Assembly (NCBI RefSeq): GCF_040802235.1
Contig: NC_133167.1
Location: 45,754,001-45,818,000, forward strand
Reading direction: 5' to 3'
DNA from: Manis javanica
Taxonomy: Eukaryota; Chordata; Mammalia; Pholidota; Manidae
Length of the DNA stretch: 64,000 nt
Shown here: in pieces, positions 23,491-36,060 of the stretch
How the letters are laid out: every line of letters starts with the position of its first letter
Position numbering within the stretch: the first letter of the stretch is position 1
The notes under the pieces: generated by a model
Told to the model about the DNA's origin: nothing
What the model saw: the letters and a program-made list of their open reading frames with translations, nothing else
Databases searched by the model: none
Program-made: the position numbers and the translations under genes

Positions 23491-23619
23491 CAGTGTTCTA
23501 AGTCTCTTAGAAGTAAGCGGTCAATGTTTAGAGGAACACAGACCCTAATGCAGTTATCTTCAAAGACTGTGCTTTTCAAAAATAGCACAGCTCTGATGAA
23601 ATCTGAGGATCTACAAAGA
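23491..23619. other. Short spacer
   Basis: Nothing recognised. Confidence 0.4.
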
Positions 23620-24330
23620 CAAGCAGTTCAATTTATCCCATTCAAATTAAATTCCCACTTCAAACATTTATTGGTGCTAACTAGAGATTCCATTTTTGAG
23701 TAATTATTTTTTTCTCAGTGAGTCAAGGTTGGGATATTTTCAAAGCTATAATCTTTACTTAGCCACAGAGATTTCTGCCACTTAAGATTATCCTTGAAAT
23801 AGTGAATGCATATTTCTTACCCAGGGGTTAAAATTCACTTGATAATCTAGGCATTCTGTGTTTGCTCTGGATGAAAGTTCGCATTTCTCTGTAATGCAAG
23901 TTACATGAACAGGTAAATTAAAACAAGTTTTGCACTGTAATTTCCTATTAATCATGATTATCAATTTATGAATTCCTGATAAGCCTGTTTGGTTAAATCT
24001 GATCTTTCACCTCCATGTTTGGAAGTTGAATTAAGGATAATTGCTTGCATTATGCCACTTGTGACAGTATTTGAGCTGATTAGCTCATGGAGGACTGATT
24101 AGGTGAAGGCTATAGTACTATGAAAGTGTGCATTATAATAGGCTATGTAGATGAGCTTGTGGTGATATTGTACATGACACAAAACGAAAAGAACAGATTT
24201 TTATTCAAATGAGAGACTCTCTTAATCGTACTCCATAAGCATCAGGGCGCATGACAGTCATTGAATGACTATGTAAATTCAACCCCACATTTTTATCAAC
24301 TGCCCGTCACAACTCTCCCACTCTCTGCCG
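23620..24330. promoter_or_regulatory. Candidate conserved non-coding element (enhancer-like)
   Basis: A repeat-free AT-rich block dense in homeodomain-type cores (cctattaatcatgattatca, gagctgattagctcatgg, ttaaggataattgcttgc) with no simple repeats, frames or transposon debris for about 700 bases, between L2 and MLT1 fossils. This is what deeply conserved developmental enhancers look like, but conservation cannot be seen from one sequence. Confidence 0.4.
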
Positions 24331-25374
24331 GAAAAAAAAAAGAGAGAAAGCTCAAATAGAAAATTCTGGCAGGTGGGATAAAAATGTACAACAAAGAACA
24401 CAGCACAAAGACTGTAATGTGTGAATCCACACTACAAGCCATGTACCGAAGCACTCCATTCTATCTACTGCCAAGCCTTATAAGGCAGTATTTATTTTGA
24501 AAAAGGTCTTCAAGAGACCTGCAGACTGTCCCACAGCATGGAGAGCCTCTTGTCCCATTTTCAGGCAACACCTCCCATTCCCATGCACCTTCCTTCTTAT
24601 TAGCGTTGATGTGTGACGGTGTCCAGCTCTGCTTTGGTGTTCCAGTTTGCTTTCTGTTTTTCCTTTAGGCTTGTTCATTGTTGATAATTTAATAAGAGTT
24701 GCTTCTGGCAACCTCTGTGTGTGTATCCTGCTTCGTTTCTGCATGTTTCAATTACCTGATGTAATCTGGGCTTCTAATTTTCCTAGAGAGCATAAAGCAC
24801 CAGCAGGAGCTACTCTGAAGTGTGATAAAACAAACACAAATATTTCCTACCCCACTTCTTCTTAACAAACCTTCCATTTACCTGCATATTTTCAAATGCC
24901 TCAACTTCAGCATCTTCAGCAATGGAAATAAAGCAAAAGGTGATGTTCTGGTGTTTTAGTGACTGGGGACTTTTGAGTGATCTCAATCTAGCCAACTCAG
25001 GACATTTAGAGAGGTTGTTGTAAGAAAATGTGATTTTCTTGGAAAACCATTGGGAGGAGAACTTCCAGCAAAAAATTACCAAATCTTACAGTAAAGTGGC
25101 CTTATAAAAATATTAACTGGGCTTTCTCTCTTTTTTTTGACCACAGATACTTGTGTTTTTTAGTAGTTTTTTTCTAAGAACATATGTTTTCTCACTTATA
25201 TCTTATACAAGTAAAAAGATTCTAAATAGATGCAATTTCATAAAAAGATTTGGGGGACAGGTCGAAAAACATACTTACTATATAACTTTCAAAGGTGATT
25301 ATTTGATTTTTCTACAGGGATCATATATGGGCTGAGGGCATAGCCTAGATTGAGAGGTGTATGATAAAGGTTAG
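24331..25374. other. Repeat-poor non-coding stretch
   Basis: No gene or named repeat. It continues the repeat-free block on its left and may belong to the same conserved region. Confidence 0.4.
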
Positions 25375-25475
25375 GGCAGTCTTTGGTTTAGTCTGTATTA
25401 TACTGGGACTTCAGTTCAGTGCAATGCCCTTGTGACCCTAGCTTTTCCATCTGTAAAATAACAATGAAATGTATC
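25375..25475 (+). mobile_element. Probable MIR SINE fragment
   Basis: cccttgtgaccctagctttt and tccatctgtaaaataacaat resemble the MIR core. It is directly followed by the MLT1 LTR. Confidence 0.45.
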
Positions 25476-25477
25476 AT

Positions 25478-26048
25478 GGGTATCTGGCAGGATGTCTACA
25501 CCTTATTCCCAGGAACCTGTTGGATATGCTACTTTCTGGGACAAAGGGTACTTTGCAGATCTGATTAAAGGTAAGGACCTGGAGATGGAGAGGATATGCT
25601 AGATTATCTGGGTGAGTTCCGTCTAATCATATGAGTCCTTAAAAGCAGAGAACCTTTCCTGGATGGGTTAGAGAGATGATATGGAAGAAGAAAGGATTCA
25701 GAGCATAAGAGGGACTGGTGAGTTGCTGACTTGGAAGATGGAAGAAAGGGGCCACTAGCCAAGGAAAGTGGGTGGGCTTTAGAAGCTAGAAATGGCCATC
25801 CATTGACAGGCAGCAAGAAAATGGGCCTCTCAGTCCCCGTTTCTGAGTTCCTGTTGCTGTGCCTGCCTATAACACTGGTAAGGAAGGAAGCAGGTTCTCC
25901 CCCAGAGCCTCCAGAAAGCAATGTAGCTGCTGACACTTTGGTTACCTAGTGAGACCTGTGCTGAGCTTCTGACCTATAGAGCTGTAAGATAGTGCATCTG
26001 TGCTGTTGAAATATGAGGTATCTGTCACAGAAGCAATAAGAAACTACC
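25478..26048 (+). mobile_element. MLT1 LTR (ERVL-MaLR), near full length
   Basis: Diagnostic order: atgtctacaccttattccca, gtactttgcagatctgatta, ctagattatctgggtgagtt, gtccttaaaagcagagaac, ccagagcctccagaaagcaa, gtagctgctgacactttgg, gagctgtaagatagtgcatc, and the end acagaagcaataagaaact. It is a solo LTR with no internal retroviral sequence beside it. Confidence 0.92.
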
Positions 26049-26964
26049 ACACCATGTGAGGGGCAAATAGCATTAAGATGGGGATTTAAGAAGTTCTCAG
26101 ACTTATAATTTTTTTCTTTCCCTGACTGTTCCCCAGAGACAGAATATTTTGGGGTTACCCTCCTAGCCACCCCCTACCTCTAGAGAGCATGCTGGGTTTT
26201 TTTTTTTTTAATCTTTGTGGGGAAGAAGTGAGTGAGAGGAGAGGAAAGGGGGGGGGGTTAGAAGGGACCGGCACCTCAGGAGAGGTTCTTGTCTGAAGAT
26301 TGTTATCAAAAAAGTGTCATTAAGTTCCCTGTGGGGCTGGACAGGTTGTCAGCAAGTACGTGGGAGCTGTGAGGAAACATGGAGGAGGAAAGCTCGTCTA
26401 CGGGGAGGCAGAACCCAGGCCTGAAAGGCTGAAAAGGACACGGGCAGGAGGAAAGAGAAAAAGAAGGGAACTGGTGGATTGAGAGACAGAGAGAGAGAGA
26501 GAGATAATTTTCTGGGATGGAGAGTAAAAGGCTCCCAGGAGATGTAGGATTTTAAAGAGCTGTTAGGGGTTTTATACTCATATCCCATACTGTATTTTTC
26601 AGAAATATAGGTAAAGACTGAAATTCTTATTTAGGCTATGTTTCCTCCATTCCGGACTGAGCTGAAAGCCCATGACAAACATGTTCTAAGGAATAGGAAA
26701 TAACTGAAATGAAAATGAATTAAATGTTCAGCCAAACATTAGGAAGATACATAAAATCTAGATCAAATTGGCACTTCTTGGTAACTTTTTGGTAGATTTC
26801 AGTAGGTAGATAAGTAAGATAACTTACATGTTGTTATAAGCTGTTTTTTTAAATTTATATATCAATAGTTCTATCTCCATGGATAGAACATTTTATTTCA
26901 ACAGCTAAACCTTCAGCTTAAACCGATGTTTGTCCAACATTAAATAGGATTCTAGTTAGACAAG
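26049..26964. other. Non-coding interval with simple repeats
   Basis: It contains T12 near 26196, a G10 run near 26249, purine-rich sequence, and a (GA)n tract at 26481-26505. No gene or transposon was recognised. Confidence 0.6.
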
Positions 26965-27180
26965 GGTGCAAATTCTCTCCCCCTCTGATAAGCCGTGTGA
27001 TATTATTGGTGAAGTTACTCAATATTCCTGAGTCACAGTTGCCTCACCTCTACAATGCGGTTAATAATGCTTGTCTTTCTCTTATTGTGAGAATTAGATA
27101 AAACATTTGAAAAGTGCCTGGTAGAGGTCTTGTTGCATGATAATAAGCATTTAATAAACAGTTGTTACTGTTACAATTCC
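26965..27180 (+). mobile_element. MIR SINE
   Basis: Blocks taagccgtgtgatattattg, gttgcctcacctctacaatg, tgtgagaattagataaaaca, agtgcctggtagaggt and agcatttaataaacagttgt match MIR order. Confidence 0.9.
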
Positions 27181-27829
27181 AGGGACTGGAGGATATTATT
27201 GTAATAGTTTAACCCAGGATGTGAAAGAGGACAAGTGGATGACAGTTGGTAAGACTTAATAGCAATTTCCTTTGGAATTGTTGACATAAATAAATGCATG
27301 AACCCATGATTATACATTTTCCAACAACTTCAGTTAATTGTAGTTTCGTTTCTGAAACTGTTCCAGCTCCAGGACTTGCACAAATGAAAAAATACTTAAC
27401 ATAAAATTCAGAGCAAATGAAAGCAATATAGAATCCCAGTGTTTGCTCCTCAGCATGTTACAGACATAACTAATACAGTGCCCTGGTTAATAATCAAACT
27501 TTCTTTTCTTGATTTTTTTCCCCCAATTTTTGAGACTTCAGATTAAAGCTTGGGCTGCAACATAGACATGGGTCAAAACTGAGAAGTGCTAAAACTGATA
27601 TTTGTCATGTTTTCCCTCTAGTGTGATAATCAACTATCCAAGGCCTGTCTTCAGGCTGTTGTCAACTGCTTGGGGTGGCATTGGCTGTCACTGCACTCCA
27701 CCCATCTGCCTCCCCACTTTTCAGTTTTTCAGGAAACTCATCAGTTGACATCTGTTTAATGAGACTCCATTTACTTTGGGTGCTGCCGGGGCAGACACAG
27801 TCTACTTCTGTTTCAGTTGCAATCCTTTG
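27181..27829. other. Non-coding interval, nothing named
   Basis: No supported feature. Confidence 0.4.
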
Positions 27830-28270
27830 TTCACTGTTTACGTGCAATATTAGTGAGCTATAGCCACAGTGGTGCTGTGTAACAACTTGAAAACCTGTAT
27901 GGCCTATGGTAAAAATCAGTGTTCTCACACTCCCATGAGTCTGTGGGTAGATTGGGGTTCAGTGGCTTTAGGCTGGGAGGCTGCAGTCCTCTTGGAATTT
28001 GACTCTAGGCCTGCTCATGTATATCTTGTCCTCCTCGGACTAGTGACTGCCCAGGGGATGGTCTCACAGTGAACAGCTGACGTACAAACCAGACCACACA
28101 AGCACATGGAAAGTCTCTGCCTTTAAACATTCACTAACCAAAGCAAGTTACATGGCCAAGCCCAACATCAAGGGAATGAGGGAGAATATACCCCCTGTAC
28201 TGGAAGAGCCCTGCAAAGTCACAGGGCAAAAGATACAGGTGTGTTAGGTTAAACCACATGCAATTACTGA
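27830..28270 (-). mobile_element. MaLR-type LTR (MLT1-like), antisense, degenerate
   Basis: Antisense blocks gtgctgtgtaacaacttgaa, atgagtctgtgggtagattg, ctgggaggctgcagtcctct, acatggccaagcccaacatc and gaagagccctgcaaagtcac fit a distant MLT1-type LTR read backwards. Confidence 0.55.
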
Positions 28271-28429
28271 TATTTGACCATTTTTCCTTAACCAAAAATG
28301 TCAATTATGTATAGTCTGACCTCATACTATTATTATCCAAGGGGAGGGAGAATTGAAACAAATAGCCCAACCCACCACAGATGGCTAATCAACAGACTTT
28401 TCTGATTAACGTACTGACTATAACAATTG

Positions 28430-28600
28430 ATGCTTTTAGTCTTTCCTATTAAGTATGGGCTCAGCTTTAGTGTTTCAGAGATGTCCTTTACCAGTCTCAG
28501 GGAGTTTCCATTTATTTTTAGTTTGTTGCATATTTTGATCAGACAGGGATGTTTTTTGGCCCCTTAAGATTCCTTACATACTCTGCTAAATGAATCATCA
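28430..28600 (-). mobile_element. L1 ORF2 fragment, antisense
   Basis: attaagtatgggctcagctt, gggagtttccatttattttt and agtttgttgcatattttgat match the antisense of L1 ORF2 reverse-transcriptase sequence ('ttcccatttattcctagtttg' type). Confidence 0.65.
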
Positions 28601-29279
28601 GTATTAGGATTCAGTTCCTGATGAGAGATAGTCTACCCCAATAATGGAGGGATCTCTCTTGACTAAAATAACTTTTATATATATTGTAGCTAAAATACTC
28701 TATTCTAACATGGCCTATGAACCCTGATTTTTTTTAACTTTTAGAAAACATACACAGTTTAAAAATTTCATGGACTGAAAGTCAGCCTGCTCAAAGCAAG
28801 CTATATTAATAATTCTTTCCATCAGAAGCCCAGAACCTGAGACAAGCCTGCTACTCGGAAATTTTCCCATTTTAATTAAGTTTCTTTAAATCTAATATCC
28901 ATTGAGGAAATTTTAAATGAGTTCATTAGTCCAAATACCCAACATCCTTTCCTCTCAACAATTGAAATAAGAAATTAAAAAGAAAATTCCTAAAAATCAG
29001 TTTAAAAAACAACAAAAATCCATACATGTGCATTTTATATGTTTTGACTTAGTCTGAATAGTAATTATGAAATGAGAAAAAATCTTTATAAATCTAATAT
29101 CCTCACTTTATCCTTTCATCTTCTAATGTAGCATCTGTTTACTTGTGCTTTCTTTGTGGTATATTATTGCTCTAAGTATTTTATAGATAGAATTTATCTT
29201 CTAATTCCTAATCTACAATGATGGAAAATAAACCCTCTAAAATTAAGAAAATAAACAGAACAGAAAATACCTTATTGCA
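28601..29279. other. AT-rich non-coding interval
   Basis: AT-rich sequence without a named repeat or gene. Confidence 0.4.
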
Positions 29280-29400
29280 GTGAATTTTAACTTTGTGGTT
29301 CATAGACCCTTTAAAGAAACTGAAGATTACTATGGATCCTCTCCCCACAAAAATGCACATATACACAGGTCAATAGGGTTCTGTATGCAATTTTAGGAAG
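29280..29400. mobile_element. Possible old DNA-transposon fragment
   Basis: tttgtggttcatagaccctt, ctatggatcctctccccaca and aaaaatgcacatatacacag recall a common mammalian fossil element with ggttct-type termini. Only part is present. Confidence 0.4.
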
Positions 29401-31454
29401 TCCTCAAATGTGTGCAGAGAATATATTAATCCAATACATGTTTGAAACTGTATGTGCAGTTAAATAACCAAGAGTACTAGAAGCATTCCACAGAAGTAGT
29501 ATGAGTATTTTTTATCATTTGGCTGTCATTTTCATGTCCAGTTTAGCCTCTTGTGTTCCAGACTACTCATTATTCTGGACATCCCTGATGCTTCGGAGGT
29601 TTCTGCCTTCTGCAGGCAAATCCTAGAAGTGATCAAGTCTCACAGTGCAGCAGACAAGTGGTTAATGCTCTGGCAGATTGGAGAGAAAAAAGCAGTACAG
29701 ACAGGGAAGCCATTTTTCATTTTGCCTAGGATCTCTTTTTTTATTGAATTCCCTGCCCCTTTGTTCCCCTCTCACCCAGCTGAGAGCTTCCCACATTGTC
29801 TTGAGGATTGGAAAACACAAGTTGAGAGAAGACGGAGGCTAATTTTTCAGTGAGGCTCTTCAATGCTGATGACATGACAGATGGATTTGGAGGTTCACAC
29901 AATCACTTTTTCCTTAATCATGCTGGCTACCACATGGTGCGTAGACACAATTGGAAATGAAGGCTCACCCAGGAGGGATGTTTTTAAGGTGTGTTATCTA
30001 TGCATAAGAGATGGAAAGTATAGACAGTTTGCAAAGCTATCAAGCAGCCTTGCATCCTAGGCACAAAGCCCTGCTCACACACACACACACACATGCGCGC
30101 GCACACATACAACCTCCTCTAGTCAAGCAATTGTCTTATAAAGATCCTCTCTAAAAGAAAACACATTTTTATCTGAAAGATGCCACACACACAAAAAAAG
30201 ACGCATGCCATCCATCAATCCTTGGTAACTGGCATTCAGCTCACAGAAAGACTCCCTTCCTTTAATTTTTAAATCACCTTATCTATCAAAGCACTGTATT
30301 GTTCTCAGTCTCATTTTAGCTGTTCTGAGTTGTTTCTATCTACTTGTCTCCTACTTTCTTCTTGGATTTTCTCCTATTGTCTGTCTTGGAGAAATCTTTC
30401 AGAGACTTCTGAGACACATGCTTAAAAGAAGTAATTCATTTTTCTTTAGTTAATAAATACAGGAATTTCCTTGGGAACCTGTTCTTGCTGGCTCCATGAG
30501 GCTCAGGCTATCAGTCCCCAGCCTTGGGTCACTGTGACGTCCCAGCATCCCAGCGAGGCCCTGGCAGCCAACCCCAGCGAAGGGGAGTCCACGTTGCAAA
30601 ACCTAGAGGCAATCCTCGTAGCCTTGGTGCTGGAGTGCTTCAAAGAATGTCCTGGGAAATAAAACTTTATAGTGGCTCTGCCTTTGTAAATCCTGGAGGA
30701 AATTAAACAGGAGAATATTTAACTTTTAGTAAAACATCGCAGCCGCATTCAGATCCCAGGTGATCCGCTTCCCACACTGTTCATTTAAGAGTTTTCCATA
30801 GTTAAGCAGTATAGCTCTGGTCTATCTTAAGAAAAACAAGGTGGTAGAGTATAATTACTATCTTTCGTGATACTAGACAGTAAACCCTGCAGTACTGGCA
30901 GAGTGGGGATTTTTCCTTTTTCCTGTTAGAGTAATTGCCTTGCTTTCTGACACTTTTGAGGAGGCGTAGAGGAAGAGTTATTGGGGCTTTCTTTTTTCAA
31001 CTAAAATTATTTTATTGGAGGTAATATTTTGGTTACTTTTTATGAGCTGAATTGTCCTTTCTAATGGAGAAAACAGATATCTCCACATACATTAAACTCT
31101 TGCCATATTTAGGAAAGCAAGAGAAAGGTGGGGAGAATGGGCAATATGCAAGCGGGACAGGGATGAGCTACTGGAAGCAGTGTTGTAAGGCTCTGAGCAC
31201 TTCAACAACACACAAAATGATACCCCAGTGACCTGAATCAGTTGACCTGCCTTTGAGGTTGTGTCAGACTCACTTTCAAGAAGCAGCCGTAAAAAAAGGA
31301 TAATATTTATCATTTGGAAATCACACATATTCAAAATGGAGCGAAGGTGTTCCTAATACCACGTGTGTTATTACATCTCATTTTCTTTTATATGTTGCAG
31401 AAATATATGGAAAACAACTGACATCTATCATATTTAAAAACCTACTTAAATTGA
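29401..31454. other. Repeat-poor stretch with CpG-richer spot at 30.5 kb
   Basis: A CA/CG simple repeat lies at 30075-30110 and a short CA tract near 30185. A 100-codon open frame at 29551-29853 has no recognisable domain. The segment 30470-30790 is CpG-richer and carries TGACGT at 30535-30540, seven of eight bases of a CRE (tgacgtcc). The rest shows nothing recognisable. Confidence 0.45.
30075..30110. repeat. (CA)n/(CG)n simple repeat
   Basis: A CA tract of about ten units runs into an alternating purine-pyrimidine stretch (atgcgcgcgcacacatac), which has Z-DNA potential. Confidence 0.95.
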
Positions 31455-31575
31455 CAGGTATTAATTCAACATGTATTGCATTTCTCTTAGGCTATTGTAG
31501 ATAGGTGCTAAGGAAGAAGTAATGGCTAAAAATACAATTCCTGCTCTCAAGGAGCTTAAAATTTTGTATGTAGTT
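31455..31575 (-). mobile_element. L2 LINE 3' end, antisense
   Basis: taattcaacatgtattgcat, gataggtgctaaggaagaag and attcctgctctcaaggagct match the antisense L2 3' end. Confidence 0.75.
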
Positions 31576-32384
31576 TTAATAATATTTGTGATCAAATTAA
31601 TTATGCAAGTCCCATATTGCATATTCAAATTAGGAAATAAAAATTCGAATGTCCATTGGAAGACAGGTATAGATGTACATCTTTGGACTAAAACCTTGTA
31701 CTCATCACAGACAATTGTATTTTGAAACAAGAACCACAATAACATGCTAGGACATGTGCTTTTGTCATGTTATCTAGTTTTCTGTCTGTTCACTGTCCAA
31801 AATTCCAACTGGGGAAAGACTGAATTGTAAGCAAATGGTATAGAAAACTTTGAGACAGGCAACTGCTATTCCCTCAGATCTCCTTTTACCTGGTTTCCTT
31901 GTTCCTTGCTCTGTACAGCACGTATCCTGCAGTCTGAATTATACTTCAGCTCTTGGCATACTTGAATACATGTATGTGAATATTTAATGGACTATGCTGA
32001 GTGTTCAGGTTGGAATGAATGACTTCTTACATTGTGTAGCTACTTGCCAATTGCATATGCACTGTGGGAAAAAGACTTCCTTCCCCAAAGTCCCCATCAT
32101 CCCCTTGTCCCTGTGTCCTGAGTACCCCTATAACAATTCCAATCTCCAAGTCCTTAGCACAGGGCTTAGAGAAAGTCCTTAGAAATGTTATTATTTTTTT
32201 CTCTTCTTCCGAGAGTGAACCTTGTTGTTTCTGTAATGCAACACTAGCAGTTGCACTGTGTTCATAGGGACAAGCCCACGCCAAGGCCAAAACTCCAGCA
32301 GCCTGAAATTAGATATCCCCCGAGTTCTCTGGCAGCTGTGGGTGTGGTAACATTAACATCCTGGGATGACCTGCTGACTACTTT
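31576..32384. other. Non-coding interval, nothing named
   Basis: No gene or repeat recognised. Confidence 0.4.
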
Positions 32385-32585
32385 TAAAAGCATTCGTTCA
32401 ATGCTGGGCATCGATCTACAGATTTCTATGCACTTTGTCCCACTTAATTCTTACTTCAGCCTTGGGATGTATTTATTATAATATTCCCCGTTTTATAGAT
32501 GGGGATGAGGGGACAGAGTTTCAGGAAAATAAGATGCTTTGAACATGTTGCCACTTAAATTGAGGTCTCCACCACCGTTTCTTAA
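32385..32585 (+). mobile_element. MIR SINE
   Basis: ctgggcatcgatctacagat, cccacttaattcttacttca, ttccccgttttatagatggg and ggggacagagtttcagg follow the MIR core and 3' half. Confidence 0.85.
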
Positions 32586-33555
32586 AAAAAATACCTCAAC
32601 TTTCTCTCTCATTTATAATCTAAGAACAAAACAGCCCGAAAATGTGAAAAATCATTCAACTACACCCTGCATTTGAATCTATAATAGGAAGTGAGCCGAG
32701 GTTGCACTTTCCCCCCAAGTTTTCTAAACAATGTAAAAAAAACTCATTTATTTCAGCCTGAACATTGTAATATAACATTTCACCATTTCCCATTAAAACC
32801 AAGAAATTACCACATATCCAAGTAAACTGAAAGTGCTACAATTGTTCTTGTTTCAGAAATGTCATCAGATATGTTAGCAAAGAGGCTTGTTGTTCTACAT
32901 GCCATAAATATTATTGCTTGAGTGGGTAAAATGCATGGCTTTTAAATTCCTAATCAGTGTTTTCAAGCACTCACAGAGGCACTTCATGATTGCAGATTCC
33001 CTGGGTATTTTGTTTGTTCCTCCCAACTACCAAAGAAACCATCTATTTCCCTGGGTGCCTCTTTTTTTGGAGACTGGTTAACTTTATGCAGGATTTAATT
33101 TTTATAGATCTAAAAATCCCTCATTCAAAACTCTTGGAGTCAGATGTTTTTCATAATTCAGATCTCTTTAGATTTTAGAGAACAAAGATAATGCATATGC
33201 TGTATATTACAACACATACCCAGTGGAGTTTGGTGCAGCACCCCATAACCAAGTACCTTAATAATTCTGTAATAAAATGTGTGACTCAAGTTGATAATTA
33301 CTGACTACAAATAGCCCATAGAAGGGAAAATCAAGTTTGGGCTTTTTCAGATATTTTTGGATTTTAAATTGTGAGTGAAATATTATGGACCTGAATTCTG
33401 GGTCGAAATAACCTTTGAAAGATAAAAGCAATTTCTTCTATCTTGGGCATATACCTACTCTCTCTGCACCTCCTATAGGAAACAGACATCAAAATAGAAT
33501 GGTAAGGCACTTGAGGGGGAAAGCCTGATGAAGGATAAGGGAAGCAGGAACTGGA
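32586..33555. other. Repeat-free AT-rich non-coding stretch
   Basis: No transposon debris or simple repeats beyond short A runs. The sequence could be conserved non-coding DNA; nothing more can be shown. Confidence 0.4.
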
Positions 33556-34400
33556 GCAGGTGGGGAGAGCCTTCACCCCTGAAGTAGGTGTGCCGTCCCT
33601 GCAGGAGGGAGGGAGGCCTGGGCAGGAAGGGCCTCGCAGCTCTGAGAAATTGTGGCTAGCCCAAAGGGAGCTCCATCCAGAGCAGAGATCGCCTCTTAGA
33701 GGAGGCTTGCGTTTGGGAAGTAAGAGCCAAGCCTGGGCCCCCTGCCATGCTCAGCCCCAATCTTTGGCCTGAAGCTGCCTGGAAAGAGAGCTGCCGGACC
33801 TGGGCCCCGCGCCTGGAGGCAGTCGCTCACGCTCACCTGCGCATCTGCTCTCCTGAGGGAGGTCTGAGCCTGCGCCACCATGGCTGTCACCATCCTTCTT
33901 CCTCAGCGTCCACACACTTGGGCCCTCCAGGTACTAGCTTTTCAGGAATGTGTCCTCCTTGTACCTGGGGCTTTGACTCCCATCTCGGAACTATGTAATT
34001 AATCTATCGGCCACACCAAGCTGCTCCTGCCCCATCGTTCAAGCCTAGGCAAACAGAAGCAATTTTACAAGTTCTCTTTTCCTTGGCTTTCCTGAGACTC
34101 AGAGCAGACGATCATTTAAAGCACAGGTCAGGAAGGAGTATCTGGGAGAAAGAAGGCCTGAAAGGTCTACAAGAGCCTTGGGGGGCACCACAGGTGACCT
34201 GTACTTGGCAAAGCTGTGGAGGACTTTCACATCAGTGAATCTTCCCTGAGGCTTTAGGACTGACTCTGTTACATCTCCCCTTCCCTCAGCACCCACCGCA
34301 GCACACGGGGCTGTGGAGGGGGCTACCCGTGAAAGGTCACGTGCACGCCATGTCATCTCCAGCCCTTCGCGATGCCTAGCTCGTGACAGTCACATCCAGG
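33556..34400. promoter_or_regulatory. GC- and CpG-richer block, possible promoter-like element
   Basis: This is the most GC-rich block of the window. CpGs cluster at 33790-33880 (cccgcgcctgg, cagtcgctcacgctcacctg) just before a strong Kozak ATG (gcgccaccatgg, ATG at 33880). That frame closes after 40 codons at 34002. A CACGTG E-box sits at 34338-34343. No CCAAT or TATA arrangement or known first exon was recognised, so this is only a candidate. Confidence 0.3.
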
Positions 34401-35694
34401 CTCCCCTTGGCTGCCCTTAGCGCTCCCCAGACAAGGGCAGGGAGGCTGAATCAAGTGCATCTTATGAGAAGGAAGCCCAGAGGGAATGCCCCAAATCCAC
34501 AGTTAGTGACAGAATGGGGACTGACTCCCATTCTAGTTCTCTCTTTCTGTCTCCTCCTCTGTCCTTCCCCTCCTGGTATTAGGAAATTTGCTACAGGTGA
34601 AATATGCTCCCATATTAGATCCAAAGTGCTAATGGCAGCATTGTTAGTTTAGCAGAATCTGAAGAGTCCAAAGGTAACAAAAAATTAAAACCAAATTTCT
34701 CTTTAAATAATTATTCAAAATACCCCCTAACAATGTGTTGCATCTTCCTGCTGGAGGAGAAGTCCTGGGGTGTGTTCTAAGACTTCTTGACCACTAAGCA
34801 TTTTGTACTGACTCCCAACATTTTCTACTGAGACCCACATTCCCTCAAAAAGTGGACTGTTTTTTCAGGTATTTATGAAATCGTTTAAGGCAGTCACACA
34901 GCACGAGGCTAGGAGTTGTGAAGGGTGCACAAGAGGTATCAAAAATAACTCACCAAACAGTGAGTGGAGAAACTGTCCTTTTCAAGCGGTCAGCCATGCA
35001 GAGTGGACAAACATGCTTCACTGGACTGACTGGGCATGCTTTTGGAAGTTTCATGTGATAGCCAATAAAACTGATATAAAATTTCATCTGACACACATAG
35101 TATGCACATAATAGTTATTGTACTATGTGGTAATTAGGCATAAATGAAAGCAGTTCCCATAAATGCCTATAATTAGATTTGGAATTCCTCTATGGGTAGA
35201 GGAAATGGATAGGGAATCTGGAAAATGCTATTGCATATTTAATACACCACAGTTTTTTCTTAAGGAAAAATTACCCTCAGCGAGCTGCTCTGATGCTCAT
35301 TTTGTGACAGAGTTCTGAATCTATCAGCGCATGATCATTATTTTTTTTCTCTCCAGCTGCTTCTCTAGGATTATAAAGATAAGGAGGAAAGGGGTGAAAT
35401 GCCCCACCAGGCTCCTTGGAAGCTGAGCTTACAATACTGCAACACAATAGAAGGTTTTTAAAAATGGTCAAGGAAAAAATACTTTGAATATGGAAGAAAG
35501 TGACTACAGTATTCTTTTAAAGCAGTTGAGTCAGATTTCTAGTTTTTCTCTTTGGTTGACCTTATAATATGCCGACACTGATCAGTATCAGCGCTGTGGG
35601 AGTTCTTGATATCGCAGCCACTTCATTCTCTTAGCCACACTTTTTTTAGCTCTCTTTTTTTCAATTCTCTTGCAACTGGGGCTCAATATCCATT
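34401..35694. other. Repeat-poor non-coding stretch
   Basis: No named repeat or gene. A few isolated CpGs occur near 35570-35620. Confidence 0.4.
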
Positions 35695-36060
35695 TAAGAG
35701 ACATTTATTGAGCAAGCTGGCACAGGCGTGGGGCTGGAGATAAGGGGCATTAAAGGAGGTGCCTGTTCTCAAGTAGCTCATATCTTAACAGAGAAACAGT
35801 CATGTAAGCAGACGACTATGGCAGAACCTTGTGAAAAGTCATGGAGGAGGTAGGAATGCTGTGGAGGCACAGGACAGAGACTGAAAGTCCCTTGCAAAGA
35901 ATGCAAGACTGAGATGGGTCTTTGTAACTGTGTCGGTTTTCAACACAGAAAAGGGAAGAGGGGCGTTCCAGACTGAGGGGCCTTGGAGATGTGGATGCTG
36001 CCTAGGGGGTGATGAGGAGCCCGTGTGGGAAGTTGTGGGGCACCAGCTGGGCAGCGATAT
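35695..36060 (-). mobile_element. L2 LINE, antisense
   Basis: acatttattgagcaagctgg, gtgcctgttctcaagtagct and agaggggcgttccagactga are antisense L2 3' end and adjoining ORF2 blocks. Confidence 0.8.
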
